Notes: generated by a model from the letters alone, not told the origin. A DNA stretch of 64,000 nucleotides from Amphiura filiformis (GCF_039555335.1 NC_092642.1:58259776-58323775); one strand, 5' to 3'. Shown: positions 49,093 through 61,322, counted from the stretch's first letter. Numbers and translations: made by a program.

Positions 49093-49616
49093 TTAAGGGA
49101 TCTGGAATGAGCGTTTTGAGCGTTTCGACAGTATATTTTGTGGGACATGAGAGCACATCAGACATATCGAATTGCATTCTGAATACGAAGAATGTCTTTC
49201 TGATATCAAATAATTTTCATTTTTTGAAATTAACGATATAATACAAATTTTATGACAAATGATTAAAATTTGATATTTTTCACATTTTTGATATAACAGT
49301 CCTCGAAGTAAATTTTATAAATCTAATGATATTCTTAAAGTGTATGTAGCTGGGAGGAAAAGCCGACGATCAATTGAACATTTTGACCTTTCATATTGAA
49401 AATATGGATTTTTTCCCCAAAAGACCTATTTTTTTGGTGTTTGGGGGAAAAAATCCATATTTTCAATACGAAAGATCAACCTTCTCAATTGATCGTCGGC
49501 TTTTCATCCCACCTACACACACTTTAAGTAACCTATAAATCATCAGATTTATAAAGTTTACTTCGAGTACTGTTAAATATCAAAAATATCAATTTTTAAT
49601 CATTTGCCATAAAATG
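49093..49616. mobile_element. TTAA fold-back family, copy E, truncated
   Basis: Starts TTAAGGGATCTGGAATGAGC, is palindromic around 49430, and ends at GCCATAAAATGTGTC without reaching the far terminus. Orientation matches copy A. Confidence 0.8.
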
Positions 49617-49619
49617 TGT

Positions 49620-50896
49620 CATCCTAATTCCTAAACCCATGATTGTAATAGTTTAATGTTTGAGGTTTGCATTTGACATTCGTTGTTAACGTTATTCAAT
49701 GCAATTGTAGAGCTAATTATGTTGAAAAAGAAACAAAATCCGTAAAATCTTATGATAAGCCCGTTATATTTTGTTTAAAATACAAAATTAATGGACTCAT
49801 AAAAAACGCCACATAAACCGAGATCTTTGTATTACTTAAACCAGTTTATACCCAACACCCAACTGGGCCACTAGCAACAAAATAAACAAATTATAAACAA
49901 GTATAACAAAATAAACAAATACATTTTGTGACATAGGCATATAGATATAGGCCTAGAACATTAATACATTAATAAATTTTTTACTTTGGGCCTTATACAA
50001 AATGACAAACAAATCCCTATATGAACAATTCACAATTTATACTTTATTATTGGATATGACTAATGCGCATACATGTACATTAATATTTATAAGTCACCTT
50101 GAACAACTTATAGTTCTTATGATCTATTTCAACAATCATGCTATAAGTGGTAGTCTTGTACTAGGCCTACCATGTTTAGGTTTATCATATCTTTTCAGTA
50201 TTAACTAAAAAAATCAATAAATAACACCTGTTCATACCCTTCTCTATTCTTGTCTCCTTTCAATGCAGAAATAAATAACTCTGTTGGGAAACAACAATCC
50301 TGACGAATTGATTACGATACTAATTCTCAGTGAATAGAATAATTCTGCATTACCGCCCACCCCACCCGGGACCCCACCCCAAATATGTTACGGTATAGGC
50401 TACCACTGCCTAACAATACCACTGATAACCTAAGCTTTATTTTTTATTTGAAACCAATCCTCTTGGTTTAAAGAAGACAGTCACTTCTGACTTTTCCAAT
50501 CGTGACATTTCAGCACATCACATCAAAAGAACTATCAAAGTTCCCATCGAGCGCCCATTCCTTTTTTAAAGGAATTTTTATTACCAAAATACACAATGTT
50601 ATTGTCAGGGTTGCCATACTCGTAAATTGGTAACTGAATTGGGCGACTTCGAACTGTTATCCCGGGACAGAGAAATATAGTATTTATAAAAAAATATTAG
50701 GATAAGATCGATAAAACACAGTATAAGCAAAAAATATACCTAAAATACCCTTTAAAATCAATTTCGCGTTGGCGATTTTTGTGTGTGTTAATTTGTGATT
50801 GTGAGCCTTTGCAAGATCAGATCAACGCACGCGATAGGGCCTGACATGTTTTGGAAACACTGTTGAACTTGGTCGACGTGTACAAAATCCAGCAAA
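49620..50896. other. Upstream region of MYDGF, no feature identified
   Basis: AT-rich sequence with short frames only. The MYDGF promoter and 5' UTR probably lie within the last few hundred bases, but no element can be named with confidence. Confidence 0.3.
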
Positions 50897-51073
50897 ATGG
50901 TATCGTATGCTGCAAAGCGGATTTCACGATTATTTGTGGCAATGATTAAAGCTGGGGTTATTTATTTGCTACTAACAAGTAGCTTATGTACACTTATTGC
51001 AGCAGAATCAATCTTTGAAGAATCTTTCGATGTCAAACCCGGTGGAAAGGTCACAACAGTGGAACGAAGAATA
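50897..51073 (+). CDS. MYDGF: MYDGF exon 1: signal peptide and N-terminus
   Basis: 59 codons ending ERRI at donor GTAAGC, phase 0. ATG at 50897 gives a 15-residue basic lead before the hydrophobic MIKAGVIYLLLTSSL. The in-frame ATG at 50942 would give a more standard signal peptide and may be the real start. Confidence 0.85.
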
Positions 51074-54000
51074 GTAAGCCTGTCGAATTCGACAACCATG
51101 GCAATAATCATGATGCGTGTGTACTAAAAATACAGATTTACATTTACTATCTTACATTATCTTGCTGTATTTCAGCTAGAGCGCCATAGGTAGAAACCCC
51201 GTTTTTTCTGAGAAGTCTAATGCATTCTCAATCTTGGATAATTGTGTAATGCAGTTGACAAACTTGTGAGTCTTGATTGTAAATTCGGCCCGGGGGTGCC
51301 ACTCATATACCATTGCATGTTGTCATCACTGACCAGACACTTTTATTTTTCACCCAAAACACTGACATGCCCAAGGGCTGAAAGGTAACCCTTACCACTG
51401 ACCTGCTATGAAAAAAGGATACCCAAATCACTGACCACAGCCATGGTGCAAACAAAGGTACCCATATCACTGACCTTACATGTCCCAATGACCCTTTTCA
51501 CTGACGAAGGTAGAAAGCAATATTTACCTAGTGTATTTCCAATCCCTTTACATACAATTTCTGTTATAATATGAAATAGCCTGGAATATCATCCTTAACA
51601 CAAAATTGTGGTCATACACAACAAACAAGCTGCAATCATTTCATTGGTATCCAATTAGTACAAGTACATGGACTGGTGTGTTTTTGAATGGTACACAACC
51701 CGCGGCACACAATCGGAAGTAGAAACCCGGGAGTAGAAAGCAAGAAACATCAGCAAAAGCGATGAAAAACGTGATTGCATTTTCTTAATAAGCGTAGCTA
51801 TTTACCTTTAATTTCAGTGCTGAATCCGGGCGAATCCATGATCCGCGCTAAGCTCTGAAATCTGAAATATAAAGCACTTTTTTCCCCGTTTAACTTCGTT
51901 TTTGCGCGGGTGACAAACAGCGATGGCAAATGTCACTTCACGATTTCCAAAAGGCATGGTTCCTGTCATATCTGGTTCAGCAGTCAAGCGTATGTCGTAA
52001 TCCATTCCGATTACACAGTATCTGTACCTTGTACAAAATTAAGTAGTCTCTCGCCCGTCTCTACGCAGCCCGCTTCGGCAGCATGCACAAACATCACCGA
52101 GTTTTAATCATGGTACAAGACCGGGCACAAGACTAATATATTACACTTACAGGCCCGGGAGTAAGAAGTTGTTTACAATCAGGAGCCAAAACAGCGGCTG
52201 ACGTCAAATGCTGGACTTTGATTTTTCATGAACCCAAAAGCGCCGACATATCTATTGTAAAAAGGTACCCTTTTTTCCAGAAAACACCAAAATTGAGACC
52301 CTTTTCGCATCCAGCGGGACGTGGCCTATGCTTAAAAAGATACCCTTTTACCGCGAAATTTTGGTCGGTGATGACTTCATTGACGGTTCAACTGGCACCC
52401 CCGGGAAATTCGGTGAGAGCAAAAATATTAAAAAATATGGGGTCATTGCATGATTGGGTGAGAGAATGACCTTTTTATTAAATGGAATCTTTGGGTGAGA
52501 ACCGAAAAAGCGCCACAGAAACCTCGAAAATCGAATTTCTAGTTCTAAATGGCTTCAAATTTCTTTGTAAGGGTCTTTGACTTTGGGTGAACAGCCCTAC
52601 ATACGCGTCACCTCCAAAGTGGGAGTGCCCCCCCCCCCCCTGGGCGTGATGGCAATTGCCCCTGCTGAGTTCCTCCGGGACTTTAAACAGACAGACAGAC
52701 AGATGGTGAAAACTAAAATTTGTATCTATTTTTTGTGCAAATGAACATGTTAAACAATCTATTGGTAGAGTTTAAACCTATACACACAACTAAAATTGTT
52801 CACTTACGTGAGCTTTCGACACGACGACTCTGTGTCTTTTTCAAACTGATGGTGATTGAGTTATTGATCTGGGATGTCACATGACGAGCTGACGATGTCA
52901 TGTGACAGAACAGGTTCATAGGTAGCTGTTAAACAATCGATGTGCATGCTTTATGCAGAGAAGAAGTAAGTACATTGAACATACATCATCTAGGAGATAT
53001 TAAAGTTGTTTTTCTCTCTTTCTCTCCTCAGCGTAATGTAGTGTGCAGCTTTACCTATGCAGTGCAAGGAGGGACAGATGAGGTATATTTGTTGTTTTTT
53101 TGTTTAAAATTCATTTGTTTCTGTATGATTTTCAGTAGATTTAGTGATAAAATTCTGATTTTTACACGTTTGTAATGTACCATAGGCCTACTTAAATTAA
53201 CAAACATACCCTACAAGAGGGATAACGCAAGCTCAAAAGGGGTCCAATGAGAATTTTAAGGGGTCCGAAGTTCTGAACTTTGAAAATGATCAAATGCAGA
53301 TTTAGAGTTCACAAAATAACTTGCCTACACAATATGTCGGTTCAAAACTTCTTTATTGTATTAACAATATGGTTTTCAGTCCCGTATTTAACAGGTTATT
53401 TTCATGATTTTGGAATGCTCTATTGGCTAGATTTCTTATTTTTTCTGTGTCATAATTGGTTCCTTTTTGGTATTGACAATGACAAAATTTTATTATGAGC
53501 AGAGCAACTTGGCAAAGGATTTACATAATTTATGCTTCTGTGCATCGTAAAATCCTGCTCCTGTTGGTCAATTTCCACTTGTAATTTAAGGGGTCCAAAC
53601 CGTCCAAAAACAAAGACTTCTTACAGGGGGGAACACCAGCACGGGGGTGGGGGGTGGGGAGGGGGTAGCTGCTCCCTTTGCCCCCTAGCTATGCTACGTA
53701 CTGCCTTGGCAATAAGTAATTAGTTCGAGGCTAAATCTAAAACCAGTAGGCCTGTATAGCTTTGTATGTAGGCCTACAGTATGAAGACCTGGAATGTTTA
53801 GACTTGTTCCAAGTCTTCAGGCATCATAGTATATGGAATGTATTCTATCACCATCATTGTAACCATGTATCAAGCTTGCATGCCAATTTTAATTGTTATG
53901 AATACAAGAATTGTAATTATTACTCAGTCATGTTGTATATTGATGTAGGAATGGCAGTTCAGCTTGAAAAGTTCTGATGACCACACTTTCACTTGTGCGT

Positions 54001-56043
54001 GTACAGACCAGGCGGGAGTCATACCTGTTTTTTCTACAATTTGAATTGGCCTTGACAGGAGCTCAGTTAGAAGATGTAGAATTATATGTGAGTAAAATAG
54101 GTTCCATGCAGGACCACAAAAAAATAGCAAATTCCACAAAAAAATGGCAAATTGCACAGAGCAAAATAGCTGATTTTGCATGAGATTGCGGGAAAAGTAG
54201 TCAATTGCATGGAAAACAAATATGACTGTGATGCCTTGTGGTCATAAAAATATGTTGTACTTAGTTACGGCTTACCCGTAAAAAAATTGCTATACATCAT
54301 GCGAGGCACAGCTTTCTTGGTCTCAGTAGAAACAAGTAGTTGTGGTGTCGTATCCAATAAATAGTGGGTAAAAAATATCAAGTATTGCTGTGCATTCAGT
54401 ATAAACATACGCTATGAACCCTACTCCTCCAGGGTCTTGTCTCCTTGTAGGGGGAAAACTTTACACTATGGATCAAAATATTTTCAAGTTATTAACAAGT
54501 GGTAGAGACATGTAGATGTACATATTGCCCTTCTAAAATATGGGAACCTGGACGCTTCACTGTGTGTTAGCTTGGCTAGAAAGGCCTACAATCAAGCGGC
54601 TGGTGAAAACAACATGATGAACAGGGTTATAGCTAGGCAAATTTTAGTGCCGGGTGAAATTTATATGAAATGGTAAAAAAATTGAAATTTTGATAAGAAT
54701 TGCTCATTTTTATACTGATTGTTCATTGATTTTGAAACATTTGAGACTGGAGTGCCGGGTATTTGGGCTCAAAATTAAATTGAGTGCCGGGTGGAAATTA
54801 AAAGTGCCGGGCGGGTCCGCCCACTGCCGCCCAGCGTAGCTACAACCCTGATGATGAAACCAGACCATCCTCCTTTAAAATAACTAAGTAAATATTTTCA
54901 TATTTTTGCATTTTTTAAATTTTTATAGGGTCCTGGAGGTGCCACATTACAATCAGAAGAATATGTTGTAGATAAAGAGAAACATGCAGGTAAGTTATCA
55001 TTCACACCACCCAAATAAGGCCAATTTGGACTAAAAAATACCTTTTTAGCCAAAAATAGTAAAAAGCCTTATTTTTGGCTTTATTTGGTCAATAGTTAAA
55101 ACAAAAGGCCAATACCCTAAAAAAGTAAAAAACTATTCCTAGAATTTTCTCAAATTCAGAGATGCCAACCCTCCCTAATTCTCAGGGAGGCTCCGTGAAA
55201 AGTAATGAATTTTGCGTACATTCCTACAATCTTACTTACAAACAAATGTGATTCAGGCAGGTTTTGTACGCATTACCTCCCTGATTTCTGTGTGAAACGT
55301 ACCTGATTTGCTGAACTGCAAATTGGAACTTTTTACCCAAACTTGTGTTTATATTTAGACTCCTTGACAAAAAGCAGTCTTTGAGTTTGAAGGGGTGTAA
55401 TACTCACGGAGGGTTCACCTTCAGTTGCCCATCCCAAATGCTCACCTTATAAAATCTGCCAGACTCTTAACAGCTATAGTGTTATACACCTGACAGCTTG
55501 CCGTAACATTTTAAGGAGTGTGATTTATTGCAATTGCATGCCTGGTATTTTAAAAACTCGAAGCCTGGCACAGTCTCTTTTGAGGTAGAAAATATTGTGT
55601 TATGATCAGACCACCCTCCCATAATGATCAGTACACCCTGCTAATTGTATACTGCGCCAAAAAAGTAACTGTTGGAAAAATAATTTTAAAACTAAATAAA
55701 TCTAATACAGGAACTTACTTTTTGCAACTTGGAAACGTTGCCTCTGGAACCACCAGACTTCATCAGGCAACTGACCTGCCTAACATACCAGACCAAAGGC
55801 TCAGTTGACTGATGAAGTCTGGTCTGGTGGTTCCAGACGTAAAGTTGCAAAAAGTAAGTTCTGGTATTAGATTTATGTCCAAAATTCTGCATATGAAAAC
55901 TCATCTCAAGGTCCATTTTTCTACTTCTTCTTACAGTTACTCATGCAGAAGGCATATTTAAGTCACAACTATCCAGGATTGTATTGCTAGGGAAACAGCA
56001 TAAGAAGAGAAAACATCATCAGAAACATAAGAAAGAGCTCTAA
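50897..56043 (+). CDS. MYDGF: Myeloid-derived growth factor (MYDGF), five exons
   Basis: Exons 50897-51073, 53032-53082, 53949-54087, 54929-54989 and 55937-56043 have GT-AG borders and compatible phases. They encode a signal peptide, FDVKPGGKVTTVERRI, VCSFTYAVQGGTDE, EWQFSLKSSDDHTFTC, SYLFFLQFELALTGAQLEDV, EEYVVDKEKHA and GIFKSQLSRIVLLGK. These align in order with vertebrate MYDGF (C19orf10, UPF0556), a small secretory-pathway protein also held in the ER. The C-terminus KKEL corresponds to the RTEL retention signal of the human protein, but a Lys/His-rich stretch has been added just before it. Exon 3 contains a one-base frame conflict near 53997, so the copy as given would stop early; sequencing error, a polymorphism or a decaying gene are possible. 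The segment between exons 3 and 4 is shorter than in vertebrates, so one small exon may be missing from my model. Confidence 0.85.
51285..52650. mobile_element. Inverted-repeat element in MYDGF intron 1
   Basis: GGCCCGGGGGTGCCACTCAT at the left faces AAAGTGGGAGTGCCCCCCC at the right. The interior repeats ACTGACC-type phrases at the left and their inverse at the right (GGGTGAGAG, GGTCAGTG-like). About 1.36 kb with no recognised transposase. Boundaries are approximate. Confidence 0.5.
53032..53082 (+). CDS. MYDGF: MYDGF exon 2
   Basis: 17 codons, RNVVCSFTYAVQGGTDE, after a strong CTCTCTTTCTCTCCTCAG acceptor and before GTATAT. Matches the conserved C-x-FTYASQGGTNE region of MYDGF. Phase 0-0. 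Confidence 0.9.
53949..54087 (+). CDS. MYDGF: MYDGF exon 3, with frame conflict
   Basis: Entered in phase 0, the exon reads EWQFSLKSSDDHTFTC up to 53996, then that frame loses homology and stops near 54042. The next frame (+1) reads RESYLFFLQFELALTGAQLE to donor GTGAGT at 54088, again homologous. One extra base (or two missing) lies between 53997 and about 54012. Confidence 0.85.
54614..54858. mobile_element. hAT-type MITE in MYDGF intron 3
   Basis: A 229-bp element (54622-54850) with termini CAGGGTTATAGCTAGGC and GCGTAGCTACAACCCTG. It is flanked by identical octamers ATGATGAA (54614-54621 and 54851-54858), as expected for hAT. The interior repeats AGTGCCGGGTG. Confidence 0.85.
54929..54989 (+). 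CDS. MYDGF: MYDGF exon 4
   Basis: GPGGATLQSEEYVVDKEKHA, phase 0 in and phase 1 out, acceptor TTTTTATAG and donor GTAAGT. Corresponds to the KTEEFEV region of vertebrate MYDGF. Confidence 0.85.
55695..55876. mobile_element. Palindromic MITE in MYDGF intron 4
   Basis: AAATCTAATACAGGAACTTA and TTTTTGCAACTT at the left match GTTGCAAAAAGTAAGTTC and GGTATTAGATTTAT at the right. The inner arms ACCACCAGACTTCATCAG and its inverse leave about 45 bp of loop. Confidence 0.8.
55937..56043 (+). CDS. MYDGF: MYDGF exon 5: terminal exon with KKEL end
   Basis: THAEGIFKSQLSRIVLLGK is the conserved C-terminal strand. It is followed by QHKKRKHHQKHKKEL and TAA at 56041. Acceptor is CTTCTTACAG. The Lys/His-rich insertion is not in the vertebrate protein as I recall it. 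Confidence 0.9.
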
Positions 56044-56620
56044 CATTGTAGGTTTGATATTCCTGGGACAAATATACTAACAGGATGAGAAACTTACACT
56101 GAGTCTGGTAAAATCACTGTATCAGTGGCAGCCAAATATGTCACTGACTGGAGTCAAATTCAGTGTTGGGTATAATTAGTATTTATAATTAGATATTTAT
56201 ACTTTTATTCAAATTAAACTATAATAGAACTTAAAAAGATAATATCATTTTTAGCTCTCCGAATGTATTGTGGGAAATATTCTCATCATTATTTTGGCAC
56301 TTTTTTTCTAATCTACCTGATCAAGATCCAGTGATATTAAAAAATATACCATGTGAAAATCTGTGTTACGTTAAAGAAAATTTTGTTCTTCAATGAATGT
56401 TTCCACAAGGGCTAATTGGTTCTAAGTAACAAGACTCCTGATACAAATTCAAAAATAGTAATACAAGATAGCAGAGGTTTCTGAATCCTTTAGTATATTA
56501 GTCTCAACTTTTTTGTAGAATTTTAGTTTTATATTTTGTAATGCTAGGGGAGCTAAGAGCAGGTTAAGTAGGGGCTAAAGTCAAAACTGCCAACACTTGT
56601 GTCTCTTACATCATAAAATG
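56044..56620 (+). other. Probable MYDGF 3' UTR and flank
   Basis: No exon after the MYDGF stop. The nearest plus-strand AATAAA I noticed is at 57008-57013, so the 3' end cannot be fixed. Confidence 0.3.
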
Positions 56621-56624
56621 AGTA

Positions 56625-56883
56625 ACATGTGATGCGATCAAGCAAAATAAGTCGGAACTTGGAAATATTGAATTTTCAGTTTCTTATAGGATAGTAAAAA
56701 GCATTTACAAAGCTGCATTTTGCAGAAAACCCCATTGAAATTGAACAACCAGTTCCAAAGATATGAGCAATTAAAGAGTTTCCAAAACAAGAGGAAACAA
56801 AAGGAAATATTTCCTTTGTTTGGTTATATCTCAAAATCAATATTTCCGAGTTCTGACTGATTTTGCTTGATCACATCACACAT
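56625..56883. mobile_element. Inverted-repeat family with GTGATGCGATCAAGC termini, copy 1
   Basis: Terminus ACATGTGATGCGATCAAGCA faces TTGCTTGATCACATCACACA, about 259 bp in all. The interior matches copy 2 at 58186-58444 in inverted orientation. Confidence 0.8.
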
Positions 56884-56949
56884 TATTACAGGTAGAAGGA
56901 AGAATTTTAACTCAATCATATTTAGCAACTGCAGAGCAGGCCAGGGGTA

Positions 56950-58180
56950 GCGCTAGGTTTTCAAACAAATTTCAAATTTTGTGAAATTATGGATCCAATA
57001 CAATAGAAATAAAGGGTTCAAATGACCCTTTAGCAACCTCTACATTGTAATTTTGTGCGCCAAAGGCTAAAAGAATGCGCCCATGACCCCATGGCTCAAG
57101 TTAGCGCTACCCCTGGAACAGGCGATTACAAGCTTGAGTCAGGCACCGCAATCCATAGCTGAGGAGGCAGTAGCATCTGGTTATAAATCGTTGTTGGTAT
57201 CCCCAACAGCTTCAGATAGCTTGTCCTTTGTTACCCTGATCTCCTTTTGCCATGTGATGGAACGTAAACACCATATGTGACTGTACAGCATGAATGAGCC
57301 GTAAATTCCCTAAATTGTATTCTGAGTTACAGTGTAAAATGTGTATGAAGGTCATATTCATCGGTAACTTAAGCTGGTAGCGACATCTTTCTCATTTTGA
57401 TAGTCAAACACCAATCAATAATCCTATTGTTGAAGTGGATAATAAGCTTCTACCTTAAATGGCTATAGAATATTTAATAGCGCTGGTCTTTGTTTGTTTT
57501 GGTTAAATCCTGTTCAAGTGGTGGGTTATCAGGCAAAGTATTTTGTTTAAGTTTGTATAACCAACAATTAACAATGAGAGAACTTTCTTAAACCTCGTTG
57601 ACTTGGGAATGATTTGAAATGACCGCTAATTAGGACTGTTAGATATTTATTGCCAGCAATGTGGAAAAAGAGTCACACATAGAAACGAAAGAAGCTACCA
57701 TTTTGTTGAAGGAGCAAAGTTTAACAAACCATAACCTTGCTTCTGGATATCGTTTGAAGTCAAATGATATACCATTTTAAAGCTTATGATGTATAATTTC
57801 TAAACACGAAATAAAACAAAATTGACCGGGGAGGAATTTACGGCTCATTCGCCGTGTCGGTTCACATATCTTCTACAGGGCTCCTCTACTGGCATCCTCA
57901 GGATGTGTCCTTACTAGGATGATTGGAGGGAGGCTGGGTGTCAGTTACAGTCAAGGCAATTGATGTTGAGCATAATCCTGTACCATGTGGTAAATACATT
58001 TATCTTACATAAAACAAGGACTTTTACACAGGTGGTGTTGAAAAGCGTAATTTTGGTTACGATGGAGATTAATGGACTTCTCTAAAAGAGCATTAACTAG
58101 GATGTAAAGAATTTTTTGATTCAAATCTAATACTGATATCATCCAATTTCAACAGGCGAATGACCCTGTCATGTGATAGC
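56950..58180. other. Intergenic, no gene seen
   Basis: Short frames only (for example 57083-57280). No domain, splice pair or repeat family was recognised with confidence. Confidence 0.4.
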
Positions 58181-58185
58181 TAGAC

Positions 58186-58444
58186 ATATGTGATGCGATC
58201 AAGCAAAATCAGTCGGAACTTGGAAATATTGATTTTGAGATATAGCCAAACAAAGGCAATATTTCCTTTTGTTTCCTATTGTTTTGGAAGCGCTTTAATT
58301 GCTCATATCTTTGGAACTGGTTGTTCAATTTCAATGGGGGTTTCTGCAAAATCCAGCTTTGTAAATCTTTTTTACTATCCTATAAGAAACTGAAAATTTA
58401 TTATTGCCGAGTTCCGACTGATTTTGCTTGATCGCATCACATAT
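58186..58444. mobile_element. Inverted-repeat family, copy 2
   Basis: ATATGTGATGCGATCAAGCA to TTGCTTGATCGCATCACATA, 259 bp. Same family as 56625-56883 with the interior reversed. The frame 58190-58393 lies wholly inside the element. Confidence 0.85.
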
Positions 58445-58449
58445 GGCTG

Positions 58450-59575
58450 GTCAAGTGAGACATTTTTCTCAGCCTGGTACCATGTATAAGATTAAAAAAG
58501 GGAGAAAAATCTTGAGTAATTTTTTGCTCAACATTCCACATATCCCCAGATGGTTTGCTAGCATGATGCCTCCCCTGAGATAAACGAAACTAATTCCTGG
58601 TGTATTTTAAGTAAGAAGTATACATGAAGCTGGTATCTTGTGAGTTCTAAGAGTAAGGAGCATGCTTAAGAGAAGTTGGAACTATTTGTGAAGGATTTAT
58701 GCATGTAGATTGCAGAATGTAAATGACTGTTTTGTTAATATCAAGGTCACAAGTGGGATTCCACCTGCTACCTGCCAGTAGGCAACTCGGCTGCCGGAGC
58801 ACAACTTACTAGCATCCAATTTGCTTTTGAACCAGGGGTATTTCAGCTTCTAGGTGGAAAGAAACTCTTTTATTTTCAATTCATGATAATGTCGCATTAT
58901 ATTTTCAAATTTTTTGCAGTGTTGTTTTCATTACAAACGAGTATCTGAAGATATACCATCTTTTACAACTGGATTTGATATAATGAACCTTCAATACCAT
59001 TTTAACAACAATCCAGATGAACTTGTTCAAAGAAAAGAGTATCTGAAGAGTTACTTGCTTGACCTAACCTCATGGCCACTACTGCCTTTCTTAAAATGCT
59101 CCTGATTGGTTAATTACATAATATGCTCATCTGAGTAACCAATCAAAATATAGCTTTTATCTCTCTGTAATTTTAATCTTCTCACTAATTCTTACCATAT
59201 CTGTGATTGGCTCAATATGTGATATAGGCCTTTTTGTAACCAACCAAATTAGTTCATAGAGGTGGATAATTCAGCCAGTAGTGCCCATGTGGTTAAATAA
59301 TGAAATCATGTACATGTAAAAAAAGTAGCAAGAAATATTTCATGTGATGAAACTTGTATAGATTGTATAATTTTGAAGGATTTTTGTCAACATTTTGTAA
59401 TTAGTTAAACATATAAATGTGGCTCCAAATGGTTTATGGAGATAAATATTGTAACTTTTATTTGAAATTAATTGTTAAACATTCTTGCAAGTGTAACTAT
59501 ACTAAGTTTGTACGTTTCAAATGTACAATGTACATGTATATCACCATTTTCTATTTGACTTAACTTAATTTGATG
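58450..59575. other. Intergenic, no gene seen
   Basis: The 63-codon frame at 58914-59105 has no recognised domain. No repeat family was identified. Confidence 0.35.
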
Positions 59576-59577
59576 TA

Positions 59578-60013
59578 TACCGTATTGTTTGTAATAAACG
59601 CTCCCCCCTCTAATAAACGCCCCCTCCAATTTTCCTGTGAAAAATGGACAAAAATGCAAACATTTCCATGCCATATCGTGTAGGTAAGCTTAAAATTTGG
59701 ATCAGTCATGTCAGTCACGATCGTAAAATTGAACGGACAAACCCTATTATGACTCAACTCCCATCCATTTCATTGCCTAATTATGGTAGAATTTCACTAA
59801 TTCCATGCACTTACAGGTGTAATTTTGTTGTATTTCCCACGAAAATATCATTTTCCGTGTGCGCCGCCATCATACGTATAATGTAATTCCCTCCTTTTAA
59901 TAGGAGCACCTTGGAAATAGAACACAATTTTAAGTTTTTTCACAGACAATTCACTTCCAATAAACGCCCCTTTTGGAAAAATGCAACGCCCAGGCGTTTA
60001 TTACAAATAATAC
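59578..60013. mobile_element. MITE with GTAATAAACGC termini
   Basis: GTATTGTTTGTAATAAACGC at the left is matched by GCGTTTATTACAAATAATAC at the right (one mismatch), with AATAAACGCCCC repeats inside both ends. About 436 bp. A partial relative appears at 61552-61600. Confidence 0.75.
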
Positions 60014-60402
60014 TGGTACTAATATTTTTTTGGCCTGATTGAGAGATTTATGTTGAATCTGCTAATTTTGTATAAGTGACCAGTCACTATTTATGCCAAA
60101 TTAAAAAAAAATCGATGAAAAATTCCTCATTACCCTTATTTTATGAAATTCTGCATTTAAAATGTCACGTTCCCCCCTTTCCTGCCAATATTTTTTTGCT
60201 CACAAGCAAAATTCACATTCCCCCTTAAATCTCCATCCCACCAGTGTAAATAATAACCACTCCCTAACTTGAAAATAAAATAGCTTTTATTAATTAAAGA
60301 TGGTAAAATTGATGGGAAAAAAAGTTAATATTTTGGGTTTTTTTCATGGGTAGAACATTGGTATGATCAATATAACTTACAATGTACTGTTATTCTTTTT
60401 AA

Positions 60403-61322
60403 TATATGTGATGTGATCAAGCAAAATCAGTCGGAAGTCGGATATAATATTTTCAGATATGTGACCCCTCGGCACAACTGAGCCCGGATGTCGCCAGTGC
60501 CACTATAGCTCTTGATCAGAGCCCTCGCAGTACCTTAGAAGATCCAGTGATCCCCAAGTAAAATAAACCCAAGCAAGTGACTGGTATTTTTAAAGAAAAT
60601 GTATATGATCCCTGCCTGGTTTAGACCATTCTGTAAAAAATTAATACCACTCCCAGCAGTACATGTACATGGTACAGAGTTTGCCGAAGGCAAGCTTCAC
60701 TATTGGCAAGCTACATAAGTCACCAACAAGTATATGGCCACTATGCAGTAAAGACTATGATCACTGTCTCCCTAAGATATTGGTCTACAAACCCACCAAC
60801 CGCGAAAGCCCACTCACCGAGCCGCCAGCCTTTACTATTAGTGTCAGAGGGCATATGGCATGGTTTTTCATTTTTTCTTTCAATTGGATGGAAAATAGGT
60901 TGGCTTTGGAGCAAAGCTATGCCACTATTGAGATATGCTCCATCAAACTTAACAATAAACAATAGGAAACAAGGGTTTTATTGACTGTTTTATTGATTTT
61001 TCACTACTTAAATGTCAAGTACTATAGACATGATATACATCATTTTAAAGCTAATTTCAAGCAGAATATTTTGGTTGAATATCTCAAAAATGATGATTGG
61101 CGACTTCAGGGCTCAGTTGTGCCGAGGGGTCACATATAGCCAAACATAGAAAATAATTTTGTTGCATATAGTTGGGAAACACTTCCAACTGTTCATATCC
61201 TTGGAACTAAATGTTCAATTTCAATAGGGTTTTCTGCAAATGTAGCTTTACCAATTCTTAATACTAATTGAAAATTGAATATCCCTTATTTCAGACTGAT
61301 CTTGCTTGATCACACCACATAA
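60403..61322. mobile_element. Inverted-repeat family, copy 3, split by a nested element
   Basis: The left end (60403-60458) and the right part (61137-61322) match copy 2 once the insert at 60459-61134 is removed. The rejoined site reads as the AGATATAGCC of copy 2. Confidence 0.8.
60459..61134. mobile_element. Nested DNA transposon with perfect 28-bp ends
   Basis: TGTGACCCCTCGGCACAACT followed by GAGCCC at the left has its exact complement at the right (61109-61136 including flanking bases). The target duplication is TA or ATAT; both restore the empty site. The two interior frames (60663-60965 and 60703-60984) show no transposase motif I recognise. Confidence 0.8.

Noticed and set aside
60663-60984. 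Two overlapping 90-100-codon frames as a transposase
   Set aside because: No DDE or other transposase motif is visible, and they lie in a short element better explained as non-autonomous.
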